This document shows positions 53,955 to 62,862 of a DNA stretch of 63,233 nucleotides, in pieces. Under the pieces are notes generated by a model. It was not told where the DNA came from. It saw only the letters and a list, made by a program, of their open reading frames with translations, and did not search any database. How positions within the stretch are numbered: the stretch's first letter is position 1; every line of letters begins with the position of its first letter. The stretch comes from Terriglobia bacterium (lineage in GTDB: Bacteria; Acidobacteriota; Terriglobia; Bryobacterales; Bryobacteraceae): the NCBI GenBank assembly GCA_020073345.1, contig JAIQFI010000038.1:1-63233 (forward strand), read 5' to 3'. A program made the position numbers and the translations under genes.

Positions 53955-54004
53955 CCACACCACGCTATGTTGCTCGCAGCCCCGGGGTAAGCTCGATAAG
54001 AAAC

Positions 54005-54760
54005 GTGCCGGTAGATTGGGCTGTCCTTCAGGTGATTATCGTGCTGTTCGTAGCGACCCTGGTTCGCTCCTCCCTTGGTTTCGGCGAAGCCCTGTTCGCC
54101 GTGCCATTGCTTGCAATGACCATGCCGGTAGAAGAAGCCGCTCCCCTGGCCGTGCTGGTTTCGATCACGGTGGCGTTCCTCATTCTCCTTCAAGATTGGC
54201 GATCCGTACACGCGCGCAGCGCGGGATGGCTGGTTGTTTTTACGCTATTGGGTATCCCGCTTGGTCTCCTGCTGCTCAGGACGGTCTCAGAATCCGCTGT
54301 CAAAGGGATTCTGGGCGCCATCATTATCGCCTTTTCAATGTACTCATGGACGGGTCACCACAGGCATACGTGGAAGGACGACCGGTTCGCCTGGCTCTTC
54401 GGCTTCCATGCAGGGGTACTGGGAGGCGCCTACGGAATGAATGGTCCACCTCTGGCAATCTATGGCGCACTGCGAGGCTGGACGCCTGAGTATTTCCGTG
54501 CGACGCTGCAAGCGTACTTCTTTCCCGCAAGTCTGGCCAGCATGGCGGGCTACTCTTTCGCGGGCTTTTGGACTCCCGCCGTGACTCACCTTTACGTCGT
54601 CTCCCTCCCAGGCGTCGTGATCGCGACCTTTCTGGGAAGAAGCCTGCATCGCCGCATACCCGGACCCCGATTCATCCGCTACGTTTATATTGCTCTGAGC
54701 GCAATTGGCGCGGTCTTGCTACTGCAAGCCATCACGGGTTGGTCCAAAGTGCTCCGCTAG
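54005..54760 (+). CDS. TauE/SafE (TSUP) family permease
   Basis: GTG 54005 gives 251 residues and seven or eight helices. The duplicated TSUP half-motif is seen as VRSSLGFGEALFAVPLLAM and FGFHAGVLGGAYGMNGPPLAIYGAL. The family exports sulfur-containing or organic anions. It starts 50 bases after the PepSY gene, and its end overlaps the ClC gene (convergent, 4 bases). Confidence 0.88.
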   Translation: MPVDWAVLQVIIVLFVATLVRSSLGFGEALFAVPLLAMTMPVEEAAPLAVLVSITVAFLILLQDWRSVHARSAGWLVVFTLLGIPLGLLLLRTVSESAVKGILGAIIIAFSMYSWTGHHRHTWKDDRFAWLFGFHAGVLGGAYGMNGPPLAIYGALRGWTPEYFRATLQAYFFPASLASMAGYSFAGFWTPAVTHLYVVSLPGVVIATFLGRSLHRRIPGPRFIRYVYIALSAIGAVLLLQAITGWSKVLR

Positions 54761-56577
54761 GGTCTCTTCTCTGCCGTCGGAGAACTGAATGGCAGGCGGA
54801 TGCGAATCACGCGCTCGCGATCGCGCTCTTCGGAAAGATTCCTGGCCCGAGCGCTCAGCAAGTCTTGCAGCGAAACCATGCCCACGAGCCTGCCGTCGGG
54901 ATCCAGAACTGGCATTCGGGTGAATCCGCTGGACGCCATGCGATTGACCACCACACGGAGGGGCTCATCTGCGGACGCCACCACAGGCTCCCCGCGAACG
55001 AAAGTCCCGATCCTATGGCCGCGGGGCTTTTCCGCAACAAGCTTTCTAAGATCTTTGCGCGTGATCACCCCCGCCAGGCTCTTGTCTTCGTCCAGCACGG
55101 GGTACAGATGCTGACCTCTCGGCGAGTGGTCCGGCCGCAAATGCGCTGCCGCCTCTTCCACGGCGGTTGAGGATGCGAATGCGGCGACATGGGTCCGCAT
55201 TACTTCGCGCACGAAGAGAATCTCCAAAGGATCTACCGAATACTCGCGGCTCAAGTGGAATCCGCGGCGGATCACTTTCTCCGTGAGGATGGAACGCTTG
55301 AGCAACAGCACGCTGACGGTATACGAAAGCGCGGTTGCCACCAACAGCGGAAGCAAAGCGTTGAAATCGTGCGTCAGCTCCATCGCAAACACGATACCCG
55401 TGAAGGGTGACCGCATGGTTCCTCCCAGGATCGCGCCCATGCTCACCAAAGGCCAAAATCCGGCCCCTTCAAACGGTAGGAACATGCTCTCAAGTCCTCC
55501 CAACGCGCCGCCCATCATCAGTAAGGGAGCCAGCACACCTCCTGAAGTACCCGACCCGAGAGCCACCGCCCATATGATGGACTTGACCACCAGGATTCCC
55601 GCGATCATGGTTCGCGGCACGTCTCCCTGGATGAGCGCGCCGATGGTGTCGTAACCCACGCCGAGAGCCTGCGGAAAAACCAGCCCGCCGAGTCCGATCA
55701 CCAGGCCGCCTATGGCCGGCCACCACATCCAATGAATCGGAAGCTTCTGGAAAAGATCCTCTGAGGCATAGACCGCCCAGGTCAGGACTGCCGAGAGCAG
55801 CCCGGCCAGCACTCCGGCCAACACGCAGCCCGCCAGACCCTGCGGTCCGATGAAGACGGGGTGAGCAGCCACGGGGAATAGCGGCCCGAGCCCCATGAGG
55901 TACCGCCTCGCGGCTCCCGCGGTCGCACTGGCCAGCGCTACGGGAATCATGCTGCGGGGTTTCCATTCGAACAACAGCAGCTCCACGGCCAACAACGCGG
56001 CCGAGAGAGGAGCCGCGAACGTCGCGGACATCCCAGCCGCTGCGCCCGCGACCAGCAGCGTTTTCCGCTCGACGCTGCTCAAATGAAACAACTGGGCGAT
56101 CATCGAGCCGAAGGCGCCACCCGTCATGATGATCGGCCCCTCGGCTCCAAACGGTCCTCCCGACCCTATGGAGATCGCCGCCGATAATGGCTTCAGGACG
56201 GCGAGCCGCGGTTGAACGCGGCTGCCGTGAATCAGGATCGACTCGAGCGCTTCCGGAATGCCATGACCTCGTATCCGCTCAGACCCGTATCGTGCCATCA
56301 GACCGATGATGAGCGCTCCGATCACCGGAACAATGACGGCCATCGCGCCAAGCGTATTCTGCGCCGGAGAGCTCGCGGCCATGCTCCAACGCTGAAAATA
56401 GAAAACGTTCGTGAACAATGCGATCAGGCGGAGCAGGCCTAGGGCAAGAAATGAGCTCACGATCCCGATCCCGACCGCCAGTAACGAGAGCAACAGGACC
56501 CGCGGCGTCACTGTAAAGTCAGCCTGTATTTCAGTGCCGTACTCTGAGATGGACGGAACAACTCTGCGGTGACTCAC
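54757..56577 (-). CDS. ClC-type chloride channel/antiporter with CBS domains
   Basis: GTG 56577 overlaps the marR stop in GTGA; 606 residues. ClC motifs: GSGGPFGAEGPIIM (gating Glu), GMSATFAAPLSAALLAVELLL and GSGTSGGVLAPLLMMGGALG. Two CBS domains form the C-terminal ~150 residues (REVMRTHVAAFASSTAVEEA, YPVLDEDKSLAGVITRKDL; PVVASADEPLRVVVNRM, MPVLDPDGRLVGMVSLQDLL). Chloride or fluoride/proton transport; nucleotides may regulate through CBS. Confidence 0.93.
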   Translation of the reverse strand: MSHRRVVPSISEYGTEIQADFTVTPRVLLLSLLAVGIGIVSSFLALGLLRLIALFTNVFYFQRWSMAASSPAQNTLGAMAVIVPVIGALIIGLMARYGSERIRGHGIPEALESILIHGSRVQPRLAVLKPLSAAISIGSGGPFGAEGPIIMTGGAFGSMIAQLFHLSSVERKTLLVAGAAAGMSATFAAPLSAALLAVELLLFEWKPRSMIPVALASATAGAARRYLMGLGPLFPVAAHPVFIGPQGLAGCVLAGVLAGLLSAVLTWAVYASEDLFQKLPIHWMWWPAIGGLVIGLGGLVFPQALGVGYDTIGALIQGDVPRTMIAGILVVKSIIWAVALGSGTSGGVLAPLLMMGGALGGLESMFLPFEGAGFWPLVSMGAILGGTMRSPFTGIVFAMELTHDFNALLPLLVATALSYTVSVLLLKRSILTEKVIRRGFHLSREYSVDPLEILFVREVMRTHVAAFASSTAVEEAAAHLRPDHSPRGQHLYPVLDEDKSLAGVITRKDLRKLVAEKPRGHRIGTFVRGEPVVASADEPLRVVVNRMASSGFTRMPVLDPDGRLVGMVSLQDLLSARARNLSEERDRERVIRIRLPFSSPTAEKRP

Positions 56578-56999
56578 GCTGCGTGCCGTCTCCTGCTTCG
56601 GAGGATGTTTCGTAACGTCCTCGCCAGCTCCGGGCCCTTTACTTGAAGCTCGTCACGATGCGCTAACGACAACGACCGGAGCTTGGCCGTACCTTGCGGG
56701 GTGACATGAATCAGAATCTGGCGCCCGTCTTGGGGATCTGGCTGGCGTTTGACGAAGCCAGCGGATTCCAGCCGATCGGTCAGCTCCACAACCGTGTGAT
56801 GCCGCAGGACCAGCCGGCTGGCCAGCTCGCTGACAGTCGGCCGTTTTCCCTCAGGCAGTCCCTTGAGAGCCAGCAGGGCCTGATGCTGCTGTGGCTCGAG
56901 ATCATGGTCTCTAGCTTGTAATTCACTGAAATGAAGAAAATGCCGAAGCTGGTATCGAAATTCCGCCAGTTCCTGGTAGTCACGCAACGTGAGATCCAT
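56574..56999 (-). CDS. MarR-family regulator
   Basis: The 141 residues contain the winged helix TVSELASRLVLRHHTVVELTDRLESAGFVKRQPDPQDGRQILIHVTPQG. It probably controls itself and the ClC gene, to which it is coupled by a 4-base overlap. The effector is unknown. The 77 bases between it and the chaperone gene contain no clear operator. Confidence 0.9.
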   Translation of the reverse strand: MDLTLRDYQELAEFRYQLRHFLHFSELQARDHDLEPQQHQALLALKGLPEGKRPTVSELASRLVLRHHTVVELTDRLESAGFVKRQPDPQDGRQILIHVTPQGTAKLRSLSLAHRDELQVKGPELARTLRNILRSRRRHAA

Positions 57000-57076
57000 C
57001 GCACTTATATCGTAACACGATAGACTATTCCGACCAAGAAACCTGTTAATCGTTGGGTGACTTTAGATTCCGGAAA

Positions 57077-58090
57077 CTATTTTTGTTCGCTGCCCGCGAT
57101 GCTGGAGGCCAGGTAATTGATCACCTTGGCTTCGTTGCGGGCGACTTCGTAATACGCAGCCTTGAGCAACTGATCCTTGCGATTCAGCAGCGTCTCGCGG
57201 ATGGTTTGCTGCACGGCGGGATCGCCCAAAACGCGCTGGCCGGCCGGTTCGCGCGTGATCACTTTCAGGATTCGGTAGCCTTCCGGGGTACGCTCGACCG
57301 GCGTCACCTCGCCCGGCTGCAGGGCCATGATGGCCTTGCGCAGTTCGATATTGGCCTGCTCCAGCGCCGACTCGCGCACAAAGCCGACATCGCCGCCGGC
57401 CTGGGCTGAATCGGGATCTTCGGAATAGTTCTGGGCGAGCATGGCAAAGTCCTCGCCCTGGCGGACCCGCGCGTACAGGCTGTCGATCTTCTTGCGCGCC
57501 TGCGCATCGTTCTGGGCCTTGTCGTTCCGCAGATTCCGGACATTGGGGTTAGGCGTGGGCGTCACCAGAATCTGCGCCAGGTGAATCTGAGGCTCGGGCA
57601 AATTGAAGTTGGCCTTGTTGGTGTTGTAGAAATCGGCGATGTCTTTGTCAGAAATACTGATGCGGGAGGTGGTTTCCTTGTTCAGCAGCTTCTGGACGCT
57701 AAGATCGCGGCGGAGCTGGGCTTTCAGATCCTCGACAGTCATTTTGCGTTCGTTGAGCTGCTTCTGGAATTCCTCCTGTGTGTAGGGTGCCTTGAGCTCG
57801 GCGAACTTCGCGTCGACGTCGGAATCGGTGGCCATCAAGCCGCGTTGCTCGGCGCGCTGGAGCATGATTTCGTTGTCGATAAGGGTGCGCAGGACCTCCA
57901 GGCGCTGGATAGCCACCTGGTCGTCGCTGGGGTGCTCGGATTGGCCGAACTGGGAGTATTGATATTGCTTGTCGAGCTCGGCGAAGGTGATGGCGCGTCC
58001 GTTGACGGTCGCGGCGACTCCGGCCGGCGCGGAGCGGTTGCAGGCGGAAAACACCAGCAGCAAAAGAGGGGCGACAAGGACGCGGCGCAT
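57077..58090 (-). CDS. SurA-like peptidyl-prolyl isomerase lipoprotein
   Basis: The 337 residues begin with a lipoprotein signal (MRRVLVAPLLLLVFSAC, lipid Cys at 17). A SurA_N-type helical chaperone region follows (ATVNGRAITFAELDKQY, LIDNEIMLQRAEQRGL), then a parvulin domain (IHLAQILVTPTPNP, LYARVRQGEDFAMLAQNYSEDPDSAQAGGDVGFV, YRILKVI). It folds outer-membrane or periplasmic proteins. It is divergent from a second SurA-like gene. Confidence 0.88.
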   Translation of the reverse strand: MRRVLVAPLLLLVFSACNRSAPAGVAATVNGRAITFAELDKQYQYSQFGQSEHPSDDQVAIQRLEVLRTLIDNEIMLQRAEQRGLMATDSDVDAKFAELKAPYTQEEFQKQLNERKMTVEDLKAQLRRDLSVQKLLNKETTSRISISDKDIADFYNTNKANFNLPEPQIHLAQILVTPTPNPNVRNLRNDKAQNDAQARKKIDSLYARVRQGEDFAMLAQNYSEDPDSAQAGGDVGFVRESALEQANIELRKAIMALQPGEVTPVERTPEGYRILKVITREPAGQRVLGDPAVQQTIRETLLNRKDQLLKAAYYEVARNEAKVINYLASSIAGSEQK

Positions 58091-58271
58091 GGGGCGGAAG
58101 TCCTATTCTAACAGGGTGGAAAGCGCATCCTGACACCGAGCGATCGCTTCGGCGGGCAGGGTGACTCAAGTGCGAATCCGGGGGCTCAGTGTGCGGGCCA
58201 CGCCACACGCCAGACATGCAATCTGTTGAGCGGATGGGGCACCCGTCCCGGCATATGAATTGCTGTGATCT

Positions 58272-58300
58272 CAGACATGTCTGCGACCACGGGATATAAT
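58272..58300 (+). promoter_or_regulatory. Strong -10 box right before the SurA-like start
   Basis: TATAAT at 58295-58300, with CAGACA (4 of 6 matches to TTGACA) 17 bases upstream at 58272-58277. Transcription would start at about 58307, the A of the predicted ATG, so the message would be leaderless. The rest of the 216-base gap to the divergent chaperone gene has no clear feature. Confidence 0.55.
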
Positions 58301-58306
58301 CGAAAC

Positions 58307-59446
58307 ATGCGTTACCTAGTCGTACTTGCGGGACTGGTTGCCTTCGTCATCGCGTCGCAGGCGGACGTAGTCACGGTCGAGCAGATCGTCTGCAAACTGA
58401 ACGGGGACATCATCACCAATATCGACCTCGATCACGACCGCGCCGATCTTGAAAAGCAACTGCGCATCAATGGCTATACCGGCAAACGCCTGGAAGACGC
58501 CCTCACGGAGGAAACTCCTAACCTGCTGCGGAACAAGATCGATCACCTTTTGATGGTCCAGAAAGGCAAAGAGCTGGAGTTAAAGGTGGATCCCGACGTG
58601 AACAAGTACATCGCGGATCTCCAGCGCCAGAACAATGTTGCCGACCCGGAAAAATTTCAGGCACTGGTGCGGCAGGAAACCGGAAAGTCGTACGAAGACT
58701 TCAAGCAGGATCTGAAGAACACGTTCTATGAACAGGGAGTGATGCGCGAAGAAGTGATGCGCAAGATCCAGTTCACGACCGAAGAAGTCCGCGCCTACTA
58801 CGACGCGCACAAGGACGAGTTCCAGCGCGAAGAACGCGTGTTTCTCCGGGAAATTGCGATTTCGACACAAGGCAAGGACGACGCTGCCGTCGAGGCCGCG
58901 CAAAAGAAATCCAAGGATCTGGTAGACCGGGCCCGCCGAGGCGAACGCTTCAATGAGCTGGCGCAAACCAATTCCGATTCCCCCACGGCGAAGGACGGCG
59001 GCGCGCTGGATCCTTACAAGAAAGGCGATCTCGCTCCCGCCATCGAAGCCGCGGTTTGGGATAAAGAGCGCGGGTATGTCACCGATCCCATCAAAATCCC
59101 CGCCGGCTTGCTGATCCTGAGAGTGGACGAGCACTACAAGGCCGGGCTGGCGGGCTTTGAGGAAGTGGAACCCGAGATTCAAAACCGGATTATGGATTCC
59201 CGCCGGCAAGCGGCGCTGCGCGCCTATCTCACCAAGCTGCGCACCCTCTCGTTTCTGGAGATCAAGCCGGGATTCGAGGACACCGCAGCCGCCCCCGGCA
59301 AGGACACTAACTGGCAAGATCCCGCGCAGCTCAAGCCGGAGACCGTCACCAAGGAACAGGTCCTGCAGAATCCCTCGAGGAAGCGCGTCATGGGCCTGAT
59401 CCCCATTCCGGGCACGAAGGCTTCGGGATCATCCTCTTCGCGCTAG
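58307..59446 (+). CDS. SurA-like peptidyl-prolyl isomerase
   Basis: ATG 58307 gives 379 residues and a proper signal peptide (MRYLVVLAGLVAFVIASQA); a start at 58265 would bury it. The chaperone domain reads EQIVCKLNGDIITNIDLDHDRADLEKQL and LLRNKIDHLLMVQKGKEL; the parvulin domain reads LREIAISTQGKDD, RARRGERFNELAQTNSDSPTAKDGG and GLLILRVDEHYKAG. It probably guides outer-membrane proteins. YhaM-like and blaI follow closely. Confidence 0.88.
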   Translation: MRYLVVLAGLVAFVIASQADVVTVEQIVCKLNGDIITNIDLDHDRADLEKQLRINGYTGKRLEDALTEETPNLLRNKIDHLLMVQKGKELELKVDPDVNKYIADLQRQNNVADPEKFQALVRQETGKSYEDFKQDLKNTFYEQGVMREEVMRKIQFTTEEVRAYYDAHKDEFQREERVFLREIAISTQGKDDAAVEAAQKKSKDLVDRARRGERFNELAQTNSDSPTAKDGGALDPYKKGDLAPAIEAAVWDKERGYVTDPIKIPAGLLILRVDEHYKAGLAGFEEVEPEIQNRIMDSRRQAALRAYLTKLRTLSFLEIKPGFEDTAAAPGKDTNWQDPAQLKPETVTKEQVLQNPSRKRVMGLIPIPGTKASGSSSSR

Positions 59447-59452
59447 GGGTCA

Positions 59453-60538
59453 ATGAAGTCGCCCTACCTTAGCGAGCTTCAGCCCAACCAAACTGTTCAA
59501 GGCACGTTCCTGGTTTCGTATAAGGACGTGCGCCAGAAGAAATCGGGCGAGCCGTATCTCTCCCTGACCCTTACCGACCGCTCCGGCGAGCTGGACGCCA
59601 AGATGTGGGACAACGCGGCGGAATCGCTCAACACGTTCGAGCGCGACGATTTCGTGCGCGTCAAAGGCTTGCTGCAGATCTTCCAGAATCGCCCGCAGCT
59701 TACGCTGCACAAGATCCAGCCGGTGCCGGAATCGGAAGTCGACCTGGCCGACTATCTGCCGGCCTCCAAGCGCGACCGGGACGAAATGTTCCGCGAGCTG
59801 CAAGGCTGGATCGCGGGCATGTCTAACCCGCATCTGAAAGGCCTGCTGGAAGCGATGTTCGCCGATGAAGTGATCGCCCAGGCCTACCGCACCGCTCCGG
59901 CCGCCAAAACGGTCCATCACAACTGGATCGGCGGCTTGATCGAGCACGTTCTTTCGCTGTGCAACCTGGCCAAGATCAGCGCGGCGCATTATCCCCATAT
60001 CGATTTCGATCTGCTGCTCACCGGCGTGCTGCTGCACGATGTCGGCAAGATCCGCGAGCTGCACTACGCGCGCAGCTTCGGTTACACCACAGAAGGGCAG
60101 CTCCTGGGACACATCCAAATTGGCGTGCAGATGGTTCTCGACAAGCTGCGGCTGATGCCGGACTTTCCGCCCCGCTTGCAGGAGCTGGTAGTGCATATGA
60201 TCCTCTCGCATCACGGGGAGCTCGCGTTCGGTTCGCCCAAAATTCCGCTGTTTCCCGAGGCTCTGCTGCTGCATCTGCTGGACAATATGGATTCGAAGAT
60301 GGAATGTATGCGGGCGTTGATCGATCGCGACCAGCAGATCCAAGGCGTGTGGACCGGATACAATTCGGCGCTCGAGCGAGCAGCCCTGAAGAAGCGCAAG
60401 TATCTGGATGCAATTCCCGATCCCGTGATCGAAACGCCGGTGGCGAAACCGGGTCCGCGAGTGTCCGAACCTGCGTCCGCGTTTGCCGATAAGCTGAAGG
60501 GGGCTCTCGGCACCAACGTGACCGGCGACAATTCTTGA
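59453..60538 (+). CDS. YhaM-like OB/HD-domain 3'-5' exonuclease
   Basis: The 361 residues contain an N-terminal OB fold (GTFLVSYKDVRQKKSGEPYLSLTLTDRSGELDAKMWDN) and an HD phosphohydrolase domain (HHNWIGGLIEHVLSLCNLA, LLTGVLLHDVGKIRELHY, HMILSHHGELAFGSP). The layout equals Bacillus YhaM, an RNA/DNA 3' exonuclease. It is 7 bases after the SurA-like stop and overlaps blaI by 4. Confidence 0.9.
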   Translation: MKSPYLSELQPNQTVQGTFLVSYKDVRQKKSGEPYLSLTLTDRSGELDAKMWDNAAESLNTFERDDFVRVKGLLQIFQNRPQLTLHKIQPVPESEVDLADYLPASKRDRDEMFRELQGWIAGMSNPHLKGLLEAMFADEVIAQAYRTAPAAKTVHHNWIGGLIEHVLSLCNLAKISAAHYPHIDFDLLLTGVLLHDVGKIRELHYARSFGYTTEGQLLGHIQIGVQMVLDKLRLMPDFPPRLQELVVHMILSHHGELAFGSPKIPLFPEALLLHLLDNMDSKMECMRALIDRDQQIQGVWTGYNSALERAALKKRKYLDAIPDPVIETPVAKPGPRVSEPASAFADKLKGALGTNVTGDNS

Positions 60539-60885
60539 GACGAAAACCCGCATCGCGCGGCCTTCCACCGCCGCTCGAGTTGATCTGCCTCCAGGCGCTG
60601 TGGCGGCTCGGCGAGGGCACGGTTCACGACGTTCGAAAAGCGGTGTCGAAAGAGCGCGTCCTGGCGTATACCACGGTCATGACGCTGCTCGATCGGCTGG
60701 AAAAGCGCGACTGCGTGGGGCGCCGCAAGCCCGGGCGTTCCTACGTGTACCGGCCAAAGGTCAGCCGCGACACCCTGCGCCAGCACGCGCTCAAGCAGCT
60801 TCTGGACGGGTTTTTTGACGGGTCGGCTGACGCGTTGCTGAACTTTCTCCGCCAACCGCGCGAGCCGCATGCGGGCCCGCGCTAA
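60535..60885 (+). CDS. BlaI/MecI-family repressor
   Basis: TTG 60535 overlaps the upstream stop in TTGA; 116 residues. The winged helix reads LELICLQALWRLGEGTVHDVRKAVSKERVLAYTTVMTLLDRLEKRDCVGRRKPGRSYVYRP, and the dimer tail reads LRQHALKQLLDGFFDGS. No BlaR-type sensor protease is adjacent, so it is an orphan repressor with unknown targets. Confidence 0.9.
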   Translation: MRRKPASRGLPPPLELICLQALWRLGEGTVHDVRKAVSKERVLAYTTVMTLLDRLEKRDCVGRRKPGRSYVYRPKVSRDTLRQHALKQLLDGFFDGSADALLNFLRQPREPHAGPR

Positions 60886-60915
60886 GATCTATAGGTAACA
60901 ACCACATCGCGCTCC

Positions 60916-61062
60916 ATGGCAAAATTCAGACCGGCGGGATCGAAAAAGAGGAAATCCGCGTCCAACTCCAAGCGGGGCCTGTTGCCCTGCGCGTTCATCG
61001 TTGCGTTGGGCTTCGCTCTGATTTTCGGGTTGCTTTACCTGGTGCTGAGGTCCGGAAGCTGA
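60916..61062 (+). CDS. 48-residue single-helix membrane protein
   Basis: ATG 60916 opens a 48-codon frame ending directly before the rph ATG. A basic start (MAKFRPAGSKKRKSASNSKR) is followed by one membrane helix (LPCAFIVALGFALIFGLLYLVL). The size, charge and packing between blaI and rph suggest a real gene, but no family is known to me. Confidence 0.6.
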   Translation: MAKFRPAGSKKRKSASNSKRGLLPCAFIVALGFALIFGLLYLVLRSGS

Positions 61063-61779
61063 ATGCGAATCGATCAAAGACAACCTGGCCAGCTGCGGCC
61101 GCTGAAAGTCACCACCGATTATCTGCTGACCGCCGAAGGCTCGGCGCTCATTGAAGTCGGCAATACGCGCGTGCTATGCGCGGCGTCGGTTGAGGAAACC
61201 GTTCCACCGTTCCTGCGGGGCTCGGGCAAGGGCTGGGTCACGGCCGAATACTCCATGCTGCCGCGCGCGACCGCGACACGAACAGCCCGCGAGGTGTCCA
61301 AAGGACGCGCCTCCGGCCGCACGATGGAGATCCAGCGCCTGATCGGGCGGTCGCTTCGCTCCGTGATCGATATGGACGTTCTCGGCGAACGCAGCGTGAT
61401 TCTCGACTGTGATGTTCTACAGGCCGATGGCGGAACCCGGACGGCGGCCATCACCGGCGCGTACATCGCGCTGTCGGCGGCCCTACGGAAACTGGTGAAA
61501 TTCGGAACGCTTAAGAAATCACCTATTCGTGATTTCGTGGCCGCCACCAGCGTGGGGATCATCGGAGGCACGCCGATGCTCGATCTGTGTTATTCGGAAG
61601 ACTCATCGGCCGAGGTCGACATGAACGTGGTCATGACCGGCGGCGGAAAATTCGTCGAGGTGCAGGCCACGGCGGAAAAGACGCCGTTCGACGACGCGCA
61701 ACTAGCCGGCCTGCTGGCACTGGCGCGGCAAGGGATCGATGAATTGGTGGCGCTCCAGAAAACGTTTGAGCCACATTGA
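61063..61779 (+). CDS. rph: Ribonuclease PH
   Basis: This 238-residue phosphorolytic exonuclease trims tRNA 3' ends. Typical: [82 protein letters not shown] and [20 protein letters not shown]. It overlaps rdgB by 4 bases. Confidence 0.96.
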   Translation: MRIDQRQPGQLRPLKVTTDYLLTAEGSALIEVGNTRVLCAASVEETVPPFLRGSGKGWVTAEYSMLPRATATRTAREVSKGRASGRTMEIQRLIGRSLRSVIDMDVLGERSVILDCDVLQADGGTRTAAITGAYIALSAALRKLVKFGTLKKSPIRDFVAATSVGIIGGTPMLDLCYSEDSSAEVDMNVVMTGGGKFVEVQATAEKTPFDDAQLAGLLALARQGIDELVALQKTFEPH

Positions 61780-62396
61780 TAAGCCCAGTGACGGTCTATT
61801 GCGCGACGTCCAATCCTGGAAAACTCCGAGAGTTTCAGCTCGCCGCACCGGATTTCGATGTGCGGCAACTTCCCCGCTCCGTTCCGCCGCCCGAGGAGCA
61901 CGGGTCCACCTTTGAAGACAACGCTGCGCTTAAGGCACTGTACTACGGGGGCTTCACGGAGGGATATTTGTTCGCCGACGATTCAGGCCTCGAGGTCGAC
62001 GCGCTGGGAGGCGCGCCGGGAGTGCATTCGGCCCGCTACGCAGGTCCCGAGGCTTCCGATGCCGACAACAACTCACTCTTGTTGCAGCGACTGGACGGTA
62101 TCGCAGACCGGCGTGCGCGATTTGTCTGCGTGATTGCTCTGGTGAAAGACGGCAAGCTGGTCCGTACTTTTCGGGGCGCCGTCGAAGGCCGCATCTTAGC
62201 CGCGCCACGCGGCTCGGGTGGATTCGGATACGACCCGCTGTTTTATTTCGAGCCCTTCGGCTGTACGTTCGGAGAAGCGCCCATCGGCGACAAGATGCTG
62301 GTCAGCCATCGCGCGCAGGCGCTCGATGCCATGTTTACTTTCCTCCGAGGTAACGCTGCCAGCGCAGGAACCCAATCATCGTCTTCGCATCGATGA
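61776..62396 (+). CDS. rdgB: XTP/dITP diphosphatase (RdgB/HAM1)
   Basis: TTG 61776 overlaps the rph stop (TTGA); 206 residues. Motifs: [56 protein letters not shown] and [13 protein letters not shown]. It removes non-canonical purine triphosphates. A Ser-rich tail overlaps the convergent NUDIX gene by 62 bases. Confidence 0.95.
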   Translation: MISPVTVYCATSNPGKLREFQLAAPDFDVRQLPRSVPPPEEHGSTFEDNAALKALYYGGFTEGYLFADDSGLEVDALGGAPGVHSARYAGPEASDADNNSLLLQRLDGIADRRARFVCVIALVKDGKLVRTFRGAVEGRILAAPRGSGGFGYDPLFYFEPFGCTFGEAPIGDKMLVSHRAQALDAMFTFLRGNAASAGTQSSSSHR

Positions 62397-62862
62397 TCTT
62401 GCCAGACTGAATCAGCTTGTCAATTTCGACCGCTGTGTACCACTTGGTTTCGATGCGTTCGTCTTCCATCGGCTTTGACTCGCCTTGGGTGAGTTCTCGC
62501 GCCGTGTAGATGGTCATCTTTTCCGCCAGGAAACCGGGGCTGGGATAGAACTCGGCCAGCTTGGCCCATTTTCTGGCGCGATACCCGGTTTCCTCCACCA
62601 GCTCGCGCCGGGCGGCCTGGAGCGCCGTTTCGCCTTCATCGATGCGCCCGGCCGGGAGCTCCCACATGTATCGGCGCGCGGGGAGACGGAATTGCTTAAC
62701 GAGAAGCACGCGGCGGCGCTTGTCGATCGGCATCATCACGGCCGAGCCTCCGTGCTGCACGATCGCCCGCTTGATTTCGAAGCCGTCCGGATCCAGGGCG
62801 CGATCCGAGGTCACGTGAAAAATAGGTGTACTGATAAGTTGGGTGGAAGAGATAAGTTTCAT
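62335..62862 (-). CDS. NUDIX hydrolase, ADP-ribose pyrophosphatase-like
   Basis: ATG 62862 overlaps the upstream stop (ATGA); 175 residues. The Nudix box is [23 protein letters not shown], preceded by [18 protein letters not shown], the ADP-ribose-type pattern, and followed by [12 protein letters not shown]. It hydrolyses nucleoside diphosphate-linked compounds, probably ADP-ribose. Confidence 0.92.
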   Translation of the reverse strand: MKLISSTQLISTPIFHVTSDRALDPDGFEIKRAIVQHGGSAVMMPIDKRRRVLLVKQFRLPARRYMWELPAGRIDEGETALQAARRELVEETGYRARKWAKLAEFYPSPGFLAEKMTIYTARELTQGESKPMEDERIETKWYTAVEIDKLIQSGKIIDAKTMIGFLRWQRYLGGK

